Positions 27,991-37,185 are shown, counted from the stretch's first letter. The stretch: 64,000 nt of DNA from Polyangiaceae bacterium UTPRO1 (GCA_002050235.1 MWST01000035.1:1-64000); one strand, 5' to 3'. Notes: generated by a model from the letters alone, not told the origin. Numbers and translations are program-made.

Positions 27991-28287
27991 GGAACGAGGG
28001 GAGAATCTCAGGTCGCTGGCCGTAACTAGGCGACACCGCGACGGCCGTCAATCCGAGCCGCGTGCTCACGGCGCCCGACGGAACAACCGCGCAGCCGCGC
28101 CTTTTCGAGCAGGGGCGCACGGATCTCACGTCCCGGGCCGGGGGCGAATCGCCGTGGAAACTCCAGATTTATCGCGTTGCAACGCCAGACGCCGCATGTG
28201 GCAGTTTTCTTGCTTATCACCTTCGCCGCCGACCTGACGCGGCAGAGCTTGGCCGCCCTCAATCAATCCCGTCGATAGGAGCTCCCC

Positions 28288-29058
28288 ATGTGGAAACTGG
28301 TCATCGCGTTGTTCGCCGCGACAACTTTCAGCGCGGTAGGCGCCGGCACCGCCTCGGCCGCCACGCCCCTGGATCCGGGCGGACCGCTCGCCGGGTACAT
28401 CCCGCCGTCGCAAGGCGGCCTCTCGTGCACGCGCTACCTGAACAAGCGGGTCACGATCATGCCGCTAAACTGCGAAATGAGCTGTGCCGTCGATTTCGCT
28501 GCCGCGGCAGCGCGGGGCCTCGGCTTCGACTACGACTACTGCCGCAGCACCTGGACGTATTCCTGCCGGAACCAGTATCAGCGGGCACTGGGAAAGCTCG
28601 ACCAGGGCACCTGCATGAACTGTCTCGACGACCCGGCACGCCAAGGTCTCTACCCGCTGTACGAGGCCGCGGTGCAGGTAGCGAAGGACCAGATCTACTG
28701 CGACAACAACCTCAACAATACCCCGTTCCCCGACGGCCATGGGTTCGTGTCGCAGCAGCGAGACGTCGTCAAGTGCCAGAACAAGATCATGCGCAGCCTG
28801 ATCAAATCGACCCGCTGCCTCAACATCCGTTGTCATCAGAAAATCACGGAGCTGATGTACTGGAACAAGCCGATCCGCCAGACTTTCGCTCAATGCGAGA
28901 CCGACGACGTCGTTAAGTCGTGCAAAGCTCGCTTCCAGCAGTCGGTCCTGAAGGCCGGCAGCAGCTGTCCTCCGTGTCTCGACGCAAACGCGATCTGGGC
29001 GAGCTTCCAAACCGCACTCGATACCAACAACGGCAACATCTACTGCACCGATCAGTGA
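28288..29058 (+). CDS. Secreted 16-Cys protein of unknown function
   Basis: This 256-residue protein begins at ATG 28288 with GGAG six bases upstream. Residues 1-24 form a clear signal peptide (MWKLVIALFAATTFSAVGAG, then TASAA). The mature part has 16 Cys in spaced patterns (NCEMSC, TCMNC, RCLNIRC, SCPPC) that suggest a disulfide-rich helical fold with two similar halves. TCMNCLDDPARQGLYPLYEA and SCPPCLDANAIWASFQTALD look like related segments, each followed by a YCD or YCT motif. Despite the CxxC pairs there is no CxxCH heme site. The function is unknown; it is probably periplasmic or extracellular. Confidence 0.8.
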   Translation: MWKLVIALFAATTFSAVGAGTASAATPLDPGGPLAGYIPPSQGGLSCTRYLNKRVTIMPLNCEMSCAVDFAAAAARGLGFDYDYCRSTWTYSCRNQYQRALGKLDQGTCMNCLDDPARQGLYPLYEAAVQVAKDQIYCDNNLNNTPFPDGHGFVSQQRDVVKCQNKIMRSLIKSTRCLNIRCHQKITELMYWNKPIRQTFAQCETDDVVKSCKARFQQSVLKAGSSCPPCLDANAIWASFQTALDTNNGNIYCTDQ

Positions 29059-29846
29059 CCGCCCGATCGCGGGCGTGACGTGAACCGCGACCGGGAGCTC
29101 GCCGCAAGACATGCGAGCTCCCGGTCGCCGGCGTGGTCGAGCCGGACCACGAGGCCGAGCACGTCCCCGAGCGGAATCATAGTCGGCACATCGGCGAGAC
29201 CGCCGGGAAGGAGCGCGCTCCGCCACCGGGTCGCCCGCAGCCGGCGGCCGGCCGCTTTCCTCGCCGCGGCGCGCAGCATCGCGACCGTCCAGTCGCGGGC
29301 GCGACCGAGCAGGCTGCCCGATCTCTGCCGACCCACCCGTCTGGAGAGCCCGCCCATGCTCCAGCGATTGAGAACCACCAGGAGCATCCCTCGCCGGGAA
29401 ACGCGTACGGCTTCGGTCAGCGCGGCCAGCGGGTCTTCGAGGAACTCGAGCGTCGTCAGGAGGAGCGTGAGATCGACGGCACCGTCGCGGAGCGGTAGTC
29501 GGTGCGCGTCTCCCAGGACAACTGGCACCTCGGGGTGGCGTCGCCGCAGGACGGCCAGCATGGCCGGCGAACGATCGAGGCCGAACACGCGCAGGGGTCT
29601 TTCGGCGAGCCAGCCCGTGAAACGCCCCGTCCCGCACCCCACGTCGAGGAGGCTCCTGCTACCTGGGACCTGGTCCAGAAGCCATCGCAGCAGGCGGCGC
29701 TCGGAACGCTCCACACGCCGACCGCTGGGACTGTCGTACCACTCGTCGTAGCCGCCGGCCGCCTGCTCGAAGAGCCGCCAGGTCCCAGCACTCGGAATCC
29801 GCGGCGCGAGGCCATCGACGATGATGTCGCCGGACACTCCGCTCAC
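29052..29846 (-). CDS. SAM-dependent class I methyltransferase
   Basis: This 264-residue protein has SAM-binding motifs LLDVGCGTGRFTGWLA (motif I), FGLDRSPAMLAVLRRR, VVLGDAHRLPLRDGAVDLTL and TTLEFLEDPLAALTEAVRV. N-terminal FEQAAGGYDEWYDSPSG is typical of the Methyltransf_11 family. The GTG start at 29846 overlaps the stop of the transporter permease gene (GTGA), with AGGAGG upstream, so it is the last gene of the metal-transport operon. The methyl acceptor is unknown. Its 3' end overlaps the convergent 16-Cys gene by seven bases. Confidence 0.88.
   Translation of the reverse strand: MSGVSGDIIVDGLAPRIPSAGTWRLFEQAAGGYDEWYDSPSGRRVERSERRLLRWLLDQVPGSRSLLDVGCGTGRFTGWLAERPLRVFGLDRSPAMLAVLRRRHPEVPVVLGDAHRLPLRDGAVDLTLLLTTLEFLEDPLAALTEAVRVSRRGMLLVVLNRWSMGGLSRRVGRQRSGSLLGRARDWTVAMLRAAARKAAGRRLRATRWRSALLPGGLADVPTMIPLGDVLGLVVRLDHAGDRELACLAASSRSRFTSRPRSGGH
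29087..29128 (+). terminator. Perfect 16-bp inverted repeat after the 16-Cys gene
   Basis: The arms 29087-29102 and 29113-29128 are exact reverse complements with a ten-base loop. It lies 29 bases after the stop of the plus-strand gene and inside the 3' coding end of the convergent methyltransferase. No U-tract follows. Confidence 0.65.
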
Positions 29847-30682
29847 GGACGCAACCTCCTCCTGTGCCTCCGCGCCTGCCAGGCTTGATACCCCCAGGCG
29901 GCCAGGAACAGCATCCCCGCAGTGACCACGATTGCGGGTCCGGACGGTGCATCGAGCCAGTGCGAGCCCAACAGACCGGCGAGCACGCTGGCGATCCCGA
30001 GCAGGGCCGCGAGCGCGAACGTCTCGCCCAAGGATCGCGCCAGGAGCTTGGCGGTCGCGGCGGGAATGACCAGGAGGGCATTGACCAGGACGATGCCGAC
30101 GACGCTGATGCTGGTGACCACGACGAGCGCCAGCAGCACATGGTGGATCGTCAGGAGCCTCCCGACCGGGAGTCCGGCGGCATGAGCACCGTCCGCATCG
30201 AAAGCGGAGAAGACGAGCGCACGGCCATGACGAGCGAGCACCAGCGCCACGAGCGAGCCGACGGCGACGATGGCAGCGAGCCCTTCCCAGCTCACGGTCA
30301 GGATGCTGCCGAAGAGATAGGAGAGTAGCTCGGGCTGGAAGCCCGGGCTCAGGCTCAGCACCAGGACGCCTACTGCCATGAAGAAGGGCAAGATGAAGCC
30401 GAGGATCGTATCGAGCGACAACTGTCCGATTCGCTCCAAGCGATGCAACGAGAGGCCGATGCCCACCGCGACCGCGGCGGCCACGACGAGAGGCGGCAGC
30501 CCGGCGACGACGCCGACCGCGATGCCCGCCAGCGACGCGTGCGCGATGGCGTCGCCGAAGAAAGCCGAGCGCCGGAGGATCACGAAGACTCCGAGCAGAC
30601 TCGCGACCAGCCCGACGAGCACTCCGGCAAAGAGCGCCCGCTGCATGAACGGATAGCCTAACGCCTCGACGAGTGTGGGCAT
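29843..30682 (-). CDS. znuB: Zinc/manganese ABC transporter permease
   Basis: This 279-residue membrane protein of the ABC-3 family has about eight hydrophobic segments. FFGDAIAHASLAGIAVG near residue 45 is the family signature, and VVGIVLVNALLVIPAATA follows near 190. It forms the channel of a ZnuABC/MntABC-type importer with the ATPase at 30829 and the binding protein at 31578. It lies 146 bases downstream of the ATPase gene and overlaps the methyltransferase gene. Zinc is more likely than manganese because a zinc-ribbon gene is adjacent, but metal choice is not proven by sequence. Confidence 0.9.
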   Translation of the reverse strand: MPTLVEALGYPFMQRALFAGVLVGLVASLLGVFVILRRSAFFGDAIAHASLAGIAVGVVAGLPPLVVAAAVAVGIGLSLHRLERIGQLSLDTILGFILPFFMAVGVLVLSLSPGFQPELLSYLFGSILTVSWEGLAAIVAVGSLVALVLARHGRALVFSAFDADGAHAAGLPVGRLLTIHHVLLALVVVTSISVVGIVLVNALLVIPAATAKLLARSLGETFALAALLGIASVLAGLLGSHWLDAPSGPAIVVTAGMLFLAAWGYQAWQARRHRRRLRP

Positions 30683-30828
30683 CGATCGACCTCGCTAGCC
30701 GCCGGGCCGCATCCGCCGGTCGGCCGGTGCGGGGCCGCTGCCGCCGCCGATCGGCGCGCATGGGCCCGAAACCGCAGCGCTCCGCGTCCCCGAAGCACGC
30801 GCGCCACCCCGCACCAGCGTCCCCGCCT

Positions 30829-31581
30829 TCACCTCGCCGTGCCTCCTGGTCGATGACGATGGATCGCCGTCGTCGGACCGTAGAGGCGAGTCAACGCCTC
30901 CGGGGTGAGCACCTCCGCGGGCGCCCCGGTGCACTGCAGGCGGCGGTTCAGGCAGAGCACGACGTCGGCGTGGCCGAAGACGATGTCCAGGTCGTGGGAG
31001 CAGACGAGCGCGGTAAGCCCATGGTGCGACACCAGGCGACCGAGGAGATCGTAGAGCGTCTGTTCGCCGCCGATGTCGACGCCCGCTTCGGGCTCGTCGA
31101 GCAGCAGGAGACGGGGACCCGTCACCATCGCGCGCACTATGAGCACGCGCTTCAGCTGGCCTCCGGAGAGACGGCCGAGACGCTTGTCGAGCAGATCGGC
31201 GATCCCGAACACGTCCACGTAGTGCTTCACCGCCGCCTCGCTCTCCGGCGTGCGCACCCCGAGGAGCGGCATGCGGATGGCTTCGCGGACGGTCAGCGGC
31301 AGCGTCGGGTCGAAAGCCAGCCGCTGCGGCACGTAGCCGATCTGCCGGCGCGCCCGGGCGGCGGGGACGCCACCGATCCGGATGTCGCCAGCGAACGGTA
31401 CGAGGCCGAGGATAGCCTTCAAGACCGTGCTCTTACCGCACCCGTTGGGTCCGATGAGGACGGCGATTTGCGCCTCGCGCAGGGAAAACGACACGTCTTC
31501 GACGGCAGGCCGATCCTGCCCTTCGAACCATACGGTGACGCCTCTCACTTCCAACGCGGGAACGTTCGCGAGAGCGCTCAT
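30829..31581 (-). CDS. znuC: Metal ABC transporter ATPase
   Basis: This 250-residue ABC ATPase has Walker A GPNGCGKST, a Q-loop in IGYVPQR, signature LSGGQLKR, Walker B LLLLDEPEAGVD and H-loop CSHD. It drives metal import with ZnuB and ZnuA. The ATG at 31581 overlaps the stop of the binding-protein gene (ATGA), so translation is coupled. The C-terminal tail (HRHRPGGTAR) has two His that may be incidental. Confidence 0.92.
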   Translation of the reverse strand: MSALANVPALEVRGVTVWFEGQDRPAVEDVSFSLREAQIAVLIGPNGCGKSTVLKAILGLVPFAGDIRIGGVPAARARRQIGYVPQRLAFDPTLPLTVREAIRMPLLGVRTPESEAAVKHYVDVFGIADLLDKRLGRLSGGQLKRVLIVRAMVTGPRLLLLDEPEAGVDIGGEQTLYDLLGRLVSHHGLTALVCSHDLDIVFGHADVVLCLNRRLQCTGAPAEVLTPEALTRLYGPTTAIHRHRPGGTAR

Positions 31582-32540
31582 GGATCCCCGTCGGTCCGGC
31601 GGCGAGCAGCGGCCGCCACGGCGCGCGCGTCGAAGAGCAGGAGCTCTATGTATCCCTCGCGGCCGGCCAGGCCTCCGAGCGGGTCGAGCGTCCCGAGCGT
31701 TGCACCGAGATCGCGCGCGATCGGCCGGAGAGCGTCGATCGAGAGCTGCGGTTCGGTGAAGACCATGCGGATCCCCGACGATCGGATCGTCTTCTGGAAC
31801 GCAACGACGAAGCGCGGACTCGGCTCCAGGCCCGGGTACGGCTCGAACGTCGCCGCCACTTCCAGTCCGTAGGCGGCGGCGAAGTAGCCGAAAGCGTCGT
31901 GGACGGTCGCTATTCGCCGCATCGGCAGGTCGGCGAGCAACTTGCGTATCTCCGCGTCCGCGGCGTCGAGCCGCGCCAGATAGGTCGCGAGCGAGGCGTC
32001 GATCGTCGCGCGCATGTCGGGCGTCAGCCGCACGAGCTCGGCAGCGATCGTTTTCGCGATCAGCTTGCCGTTGCCGGCCGACAGCCAGTAGTGCGGGTCG
32101 ATGCCGCGACCGCCGCGCTCGTCGGCTGTCCGACGCAGCGCGATGCCGACATCGACCGCCAACAGCCGCGGGATGCCGGCTCCGCGCGCCAGGCGCGCAG
32201 CCCAGTCGTCGAGGCCGTGCCCGACGACGAAGAGCACGCTGGCCCCGGCGAGCGCATACACGGTGGCCGGCGTGGGCTCGAAGGTGTGCGGACTCGCCCC
32301 GGGCGGCAGCACCAGCACCACGTCGGCAACGGACCCAGCCACCTGCCGCGCAATATCGTAGACGGGAAAGATCGTGGCCGCGACCTTGGTGGTTGCCGCC
32401 CGGGCATCGGAGCCCGCATCCGCAGCGGAGATGCACGCGAGCATGAGCCCCGCGAGCAGAGCTCGCCCGCACGCCCTGGCGAACGTCCGCAGGCCTTGGC
32501 CTCCAAGTACGTCCTGACGGGAGGACATGCAGCGCGCCAT
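31578..32540 (-). CDS. znuA: Metal ABC transporter substrate-binding protein
   Basis: This 320-residue periplasmic cluster A-I binding protein follows an N-terminal export signal (LLAGLMLACISAADAGSDAR). Likely metal ligands are His in GASPHTFEP, His in DPHYWLS and His in TVHDAFGYF, with FTEPQLS near the C-terminal lobe. The His-rich loop of many ZnuA proteins is absent, so affinity may differ. ATG 32540 is used; ATG 32528 is equally good and neither has a strong ribosome site. It is the first gene of the operon; I could not recognise a Zur or Fur box upstream. Confidence 0.88.
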   Translation of the reverse strand: MARCMSSRQDVLGGQGLRTFARACGRALLAGLMLACISAADAGSDARAATTKVAATIFPVYDIARQVAGSVADVVLVLPPGASPHTFEPTPATVYALAGASVLFVVGHGLDDWAARLARGAGIPRLLAVDVGIALRRTADERGGRGIDPHYWLSAGNGKLIAKTIAAELVRLTPDMRATIDASLATYLARLDAADAEIRKLLADLPMRRIATVHDAFGYFAAAYGLEVAATFEPYPGLEPSPRFVVAFQKTIRSSGIRMVFTEPQLSIDALRPIARDLGATLGTLDPLGGLAGREGYIELLLFDARAVAAAARRRTDGDP

Positions 32541-32780
32541 CGAGCGAGGGTAGATTCGCGGGCCGCGTTTCTCAACGGCCAGCGAGGCGAGCTCCCTGAG
32601 CGGGCGACACCCGTTGCGGAACTTCCGACGCCGTTTCGTCGACCTCACCCCCGCCTGCCGCCATCCCTCGGGTCGAAGTTGCGAACGACCGGAGCGTCAA
32701 TTCGAGAAGTCGCCGCCGAGCGATCACGCGCCTCGATAGCCTCGCACCCCGCGCACCCGCTTACCGGTAGCGCCTCCGGC

Positions 32781-32927
32781 TCAGCCGGACTTGCCGACGG
32801 CCTTCATCTGGCTGCCGCAGCAGATCTCCGAGTGCTTGGCCTTCTCGGGACAGGGGCACCCTTTTTCGTAGACGAGGGTCGCTCCACATTTCTCGCACAG
32901 GTAACGCTCACCAGCTTGCCGGGGCAT
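32781..32927 (-). CDS. 48-residue zinc-ribbon / desulforedoxin-like protein
   Basis: This tiny protein starts at ATG 32927 with GGAGG seven bases upstream. Cys pairs occur in YLCEKCG and, after CPCPE, in EICCGSQM, spaced as in desulforedoxin or small rubredoxin-like ribbons. It probably binds one iron or zinc. It lies directly upstream of the znu operon on the same strand (240 bases before znuA), so a link to metal homeostasis is possible. A seven-base palindromic hairpin (tccggct and agccgga) spans its stop codon. Confidence 0.75.
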   Translation of the reverse strand: MPRQAGERYLCEKCGATLVYEKGCPCPEKAKHSEICCGSQMKAVGKSG

Positions 32928-33255
32928 GATGCACCTCCATTTCGCGAAATGTCGCGCTCGAGACGAGCACACGACATGCCAGGGGCCGCATCGATGCCGG
33001 CGCCGGAATCACGAGAGCCGAGCGTCGCGATTTTTGCGTGGGCAACAAACGCTTCTCGCGAGTTGGAACCGAGCACGAGAAATGCGATGAACCCGCGCCT
33101 AGCCTGACGAAGATGCACGCCGACGAAACATCGAGCCCCACCGTGGCCGTGGACACGCCGCCGGTCCGGGGCGCCGCAGTCTCCGGTGATGGAGCCCGCC
33201 GCGGGGGACGAACACGCTGTTCGCCGCCGCCGCTCGCGCGCGCCGCGATCTCGCC
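32928..33255. other. 328-base divergent intergenic region
   Basis: This separates the zinc-ribbon gene (minus) from the glycosyltransferase gene (plus). I see no convincing coding sequence, promoter or structured RNA in it. Confidence 0.5.
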
Positions 33256-34512
33256 ATGATGTCTCGCGCCGGCGCCGTGCTTGCCTTCTGTTTCGCGGCC
33301 GCCCTCTGTACGCAGCGGGTCACGGGCTGGTCGCCGCTCCCGGGCCAGAGATCGGTCGCAGAGTACGCTCTGCAGGACTTCCGCGACGCTATCTACTATC
33401 CGGTCCGCGACTTCCTCGACGGCGAGAATCCTTACGACACGCCGAAATACAAGACTCGCCAACCCGTCGGCCAACCGTTTCCTCTCTACTCACCGGCGAC
33501 CTTCGTAGTCCACCTCCCCTTCGCCCTGCTGCCGTTCCGGATCGCCCGCTACGCCTATTTGGCATGGACGATCGCCCTCACGCCGGTGCTCGCCGCGCTC
33601 GCCCTGCGCTTGGCCGGCGTGCGTGCCGGCGTCACGGCGGCATTCGCGGTCGCCGCCGCAACGCTTCTCGGACGCCCCGGACAGATGAACACCTTCGTCG
33701 GGCAGTACACTGCGACCATGGTGCTCGGCGTCTACCTGACGCTGGCGCTCCTCCCGCGACACCCCCGCGCGGCAGGGCTCGGATTCGCCCTCACCACGCT
33801 GAAACCGACCTTCGGCCTCCCCTTGCTGGCGTATCTCGCGCTTCGCCGCGCGTGGCGTACGGTGATCGTCGGCCTCGCCATCGGCGGTGCCGTCGCTGCA
33901 GTACCCGCAGCCGTGCTCATATGGCGATCCGGAGGCTTGGGCCTCTTCCTCGTGTCTCTCGAAACGAATCAGGCCCACTTCGCGGCGGAAGCGAGCGTCA
34001 ATCCGGCGACGAGTCTCTACCGCATCGACCTGGCCGGCCTCCTCGGCCACGCCTTCGGCCACCCGCTCGGATTCGGCGACGTCCTGGTGACGTTCGCGGT
34101 GCTCGGCGTCTTTGCCGCCGGGTTGACCGGACTGCGCCCGCTGACGAACGCAGCGGATCGCACCGAGGCCGACGCGCTCGCGTGCATCGCGACGCTGCTC
34201 GCCGTCTACCATCAGCTCTACAACGCCATCCTCCTCCTTCTGCCGATCGTCGTGCTGGTCGCCGGCCGCTCCCGGGCGACCGGAGCGTCCCGCTGGACGC
34301 TCCTGGCGCTCCTGCTCGTGCCCCAGGTCAACTACGCCGCCTCGGTCACGGTCGTGAACCGGCTCGCGCCGGGAAGCGCCGCTCGGTTGATCGCGACGTC
34401 CGCCAACGGACTGGCTCTGGTCGTAGCGCTGGTGCTCTGGCTGGCGATCATCGTCCGTACGCCGACGACCGGCACGACGCCGGCGCCAGGCCTCGCGAAG
34501 ATCGACCGGTAG
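33256..34512 (+). CDS. GT87-type membrane glycosyltransferase
   Basis: This 418-residue polytopic protein has about ten hydrophobic segments. DFRDAIYYPVRDFLDGENPY near the N-terminus, GQMNTFVGQYTATM near 150 and TTLKPTFGLPLL near 177 are characteristic of GT87 (DUF2029, PimE-like) enzymes, which use polyprenyl-phosphate sugars. The acidic pair DFRD in the first periplasmic loop fits the GT-C active site. It ends 17 bases from the convergent GT39-like gene, so the two may serve the same glycan pathway although they are separately transcribed. Confidence 0.85.
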   Translation: MMSRAGAVLAFCFAAALCTQRVTGWSPLPGQRSVAEYALQDFRDAIYYPVRDFLDGENPYDTPKYKTRQPVGQPFPLYSPATFVVHLPFALLPFRIARYAYLAWTIALTPVLAALALRLAGVRAGVTAAFAVAAATLLGRPGQMNTFVGQYTATMVLGVYLTLALLPRHPRAAGLGFALTTLKPTFGLPLLAYLALRRAWRTVIVGLAIGGAVAAVPAAVLIWRSGGLGLFLVSLETNQAHFAAEASVNPATSLYRIDLAGLLGHAFGHPLGFGDVLVTFAVLGVFAAGLTGLRPLTNAADRTEADALACIATLLAVYHQLYNAILLLLPIVVLVAGRSRATGASRWTLLALLLVPQVNYAASVTVVNRLAPGSAARLIATSANGLALVVALVLWLAIIVRTPTTGTTPAPGLAKIDR

Positions 34513-34529
34513 CCGACGTGCGGACGCTC

Positions 34530-36143
34530 TCAAGGCCCCGGTGCGCCCGCTTGCGCACCCATGTCATAGACGTCGAGCAGTCCCTCGCAGTGCCAGACCA
34601 CCCGCCAGCCTCCTGCCGCGCGCTGCACCGCCTCGTCGCGGAGCTCGCCGGGTTGGGCGAGCCAGAAGCGAGCGCCCCGGGAGCGAAAGCTCTCCAACGT
34701 ACTGAGCCCTGCGTCCTCTGCGGGATAGACGAAGCCGCGCCTATCCATCCAGGCAAAGAAGCGCGAGTCGTCCCAGGCGACCGGATGCCCGTGGCCGTCC
34801 ACTTTGCTGCCGCCGCGCAGCAAGATCCACCCGTCCTCCGGCACGTGCGCCCGCGCAGCCCGCACGCATTCGTAGAGAGCCTCGCCGTTGCCGCGGACCT
34901 CCCGCAGCCAGAGCGCTCCCGCCGTCGTGGCCGCGAGCACCGCCAGGGTGCAGACGGCGAGGACCATCCCTGTCCACCGCGCCCGCTCCGCGGATAAACC
35001 CGGGATCCACTCCGACACCGTCCCGTCGCGCAGGGCTCCGAAACCGAGGCCCATCAGCAGGCAGGCGGGCGCGGTGGACGCCACGTGGTAATACGAAGCC
35101 CACCCGTCGCCCGCCGTATCGGCAGCCACCACGTAGAAGGCGAGGACCGCCCCGTACCAGACGAGCGCGAAGTCGCGCTGCGGCGAGCGCACCGTGAGGG
35201 CAGCGAACCCCAGCACCCAGCCGGTGGGCGAGAAGACGCCGACCGTCTCCCAGAAGCCGATGTGGGCGAGGAACGCGGGCGGCCACAGCATGCCGGCAGA
35301 GAGCAGGTGCGTCTCGTTGGAGACGCCGAGAGAATTGCCGTAGATCGTCCAGAACCGCCGCGCCCACAGGTACCAGGCGGCCGGCGGCGCGACCGCGACC
35401 AGCGCCGCCAGCCACACCTCGGGAACCAGGAGCAAGCGCCAGCCGTACCGGCGCCACACGGCCCATGCGAGCACCAGACCGCACGCCGCGGCCGGGGCTT
35501 TGACGAGCGCCGCTGCGGCCAGGAGCGCCGCCGCGGCGAGCAGTCCCGGTCGCGATGGCGACTCGAGCCAGCGCCAGACCAGCATCATGGATCCGAGCGA
35601 CAACGACTGGGACCACGGTTCCGGTTGGGGTGCCACGCTCAGCATGACGGCGATCGGGTTCACCGCCATCGCGACCACGGCGAACGCCGCCGCCGCCGGC
35701 GCCAGGCCGCTCTGCCGCGTGAACAGCGCGAAGAGACCGAGCATGGCGACCGACGCCGCCCAGACGAGCCAGCGCAGGACCGCTTCGTCGTACCCGAGCT
35801 CCCGGTACACCGCCGCGGCGAGCCACGGGATCACCGGCAGCTCCATCTCCACCCACCCCGGAGTGTCGGCCCGCCAGTCGATCCGCGGGTGCAGCATGTC
35901 GAGACCGTCGCGCCAGTAGTTGCGCGCGATCTGCACATAGTCCGCCTGGTGCCAGTCCATTCCGAAGCTGAACGCACCGGAGGAGTTGCGCCAGTCGAAC
36001 GACCGGGTGACGCCGATCGAGCGCGCCGCCAGGCCGCTGACGACGGCGACGAAGACGATCATGGCGGTGCGGGCGCGCCGCGGACGCCCGCCAACGATAG
36101 CGACCGACGTTCCCCGAGGACGGACGTCGTCAGGAACTGCCAC
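34530..36143 (-). CDS. GT-C family membrane glycosyltransferase (GT39/ArnT-like)
   Basis: This 537-residue membrane protein has about ten segments followed by a soluble C-terminal domain of ~110 residues. FSFGMDWHQADYVQIARNYW near residue 58 carries the GT-C loop, with RADTPGWVEMELPVIPWLAA after it as in PMT or ArnT-like enzymes. It probably transfers a sugar from a lipid carrier outside the cell membrane. The start is GTG 36143, directly next to a hairpin, with no ribosome site; ATG 36062 is a possible start that would shorten the N-terminus by 27 residues. The acceptor is unknown. Confidence 0.82.
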   Translation of the reverse strand: MAVPDDVRPRGTSVAIVGGRPRRARTAMIVFVAVVSGLAARSIGVTRSFDWRNSSGAFSFGMDWHQADYVQIARNYWRDGLDMLHPRIDWRADTPGWVEMELPVIPWLAAAVYRELGYDEAVLRWLVWAASVAMLGLFALFTRQSGLAPAAAAFAVVAMAVNPIAVMLSVAPQPEPWSQSLSLGSMMLVWRWLESPSRPGLLAAAALLAAAALVKAPAAACGLVLAWAVWRRYGWRLLLVPEVWLAALVAVAPPAAWYLWARRFWTIYGNSLGVSNETHLLSAGMLWPPAFLAHIGFWETVGVFSPTGWVLGFAALTVRSPQRDFALVWYGAVLAFYVVAADTAGDGWASYYHVASTAPACLLMGLGFGALRDGTVSEWIPGLSAERARWTGMVLAVCTLAVLAATTAGALWLREVRGNGEALYECVRAARAHVPEDGWILLRGGSKVDGHGHPVAWDDSRFFAWMDRRGFVYPAEDAGLSTLESFRSRGARFWLAQPGELRDEAVQRAAGGWRVVWHCEGLLDVYDMGAQAGAPGP

Positions 36144-36145
36144 GA

Positions 36146-36164
36146 ATGCGGTCTAGCACCGCAT
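36146..36164 (-). other. Hairpin touching the start codon of the GT39-like gene
   Basis: The arms atgcggt and accgcat pair perfectly around a five-base loop and end two bases from the GTG at 36143. It replaces any ribosome binding site in that position. Confidence 0.4.
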
Positions 36165-36274
36165 CACGTGGTGCCGCCACTGCCGTCTGCCTCGGTCGAC
36201 GGTGCCGGCCGCTCCTCTAGAGACGACGGCGGCAGCGGCCGGGGCGGCGCACGGGAGGCAGGACGCCGCGGGCG

Positions 36275-37111
36275 TCAACGCGCTCCGTCGCAGGCCCCTT
36301 GCCAGAGCGCCGCCGCGAGGACGGCGGCCGCGGCGAGCTGCTCCGACATCATCTCCACGAGGTCGGCGTGGAGGCGGCGATAATAGAGCCGCGATCCGAC
36401 CTTGGTACCGCGAGCGGCGTTGCGATCGGCCGCGAGCACGAGCCGCGCGCGGTCGTACGACTGCTCGAGCGCGGCGAAGAGGGCGCCCGCGGCGTTCTCG
36501 GGCGCGATCGGCCGGCGCGGTCCGACCTTCCAGGCCCGCCGCGTATACTCGTCGAGGTCGGCTCCGACGAGCTCGGCTTCGATCCGCCGATGCACGCCGC
36601 GCTGGCCGGTCTCCTGGCCGTCGAAGTTCGCGGTGGCGTGCAGAGGCATGGTGGCGTCGGCGGCGTAGTGCGCCAGGTGGCCGGCGGTGACGCGCGCCGC
36701 CGCAACGTCGCCGCGGCGGAGCTCGTCGCGGAGGTGCCGTGCCACTTCGGCGGCATGCCACGGCAGAGTGCCCTCGCGCTCCACCGTCTTCCGCCCGAAG
36801 CGCGCCTCGGCGGCGCGACGATCGCGCGGCAAGGCACGGAACGGCGGCGGTCCGTAGTAGTCGAGGTTGAAGTAGTGCCGCACGCCCTCGCGCCGGCCGT
36901 CGCGGCGCTTGAGGACGGTGTCGGGCTCGACCGCGGCGTCGCCGAGGACGCTCCGCGGCGCCGCACCGAGCGCGGGACAGCTCTCGCGCACCAGCTCTGC
37001 AGCCCGGATCGCAACCCAGCGATGGGCGCCGAGCCCCCACGCCGCGGCACCCTGCGGCATCGCGAGCGCCGCGAGCGCCACCGCTGTCAGAACGCGGCGC
37101 CAGACCCTCAC
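36275..37111 (-). CDS. Secreted S1/P1-type zinc nuclease or phospholipase C
   Basis: This 278-residue exported protein starts at GTG 37111, giving a signal peptide (VWRRVLTAVALAALAMPQGA) that would be cut just before WGLGAH, so Trp becomes the mature N-terminus as required for zinc binding in this family. Other zinc ligands are HYFN near 85 and GHLAHYAADATMPLH near 155. It should cleave single-stranded nucleic acid or phospholipid head groups in the periplasm or outside. It lies 74 bases downstream of the ECF transporter genes on the same strand. Nucleoside or phosphate scavenging linked to the ECF importer is a speculative idea. Confidence 0.85.
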   Translation of the reverse strand: MRVWRRVLTAVALAALAMPQGAAAWGLGAHRWVAIRAAELVRESCPALGAAPRSVLGDAAVEPDTVLKRRDGRREGVRHYFNLDYYGPPPFRALPRDRRAAEARFGRKTVEREGTLPWHAAEVARHLRDELRRGDVAAARVTAGHLAHYAADATMPLHATANFDGQETGQRGVHRRIEAELVGADLDEYTRRAWKVGPRRPIAPENAAGALFAALEQSYDRARLVLAADRNAARGTKVGSRLYYRRLHADLVEMMSEQLAAAAVLAAALWQGACDGAR

Positions 37112-37185
37112 GGCACCACGGCTCCGGCCGCGGCGATTGCCGCTCGCGGGCGAGCACCGGCATTGCGGCGATCCATGGGCTGCGC

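Noticed and set aside
28288..29058. Multiheme cytochrome because of many CxxC motifs
   Set aside because: None of the CxxC pairs is followed by His, so there is no CxxCH heme-binding site.
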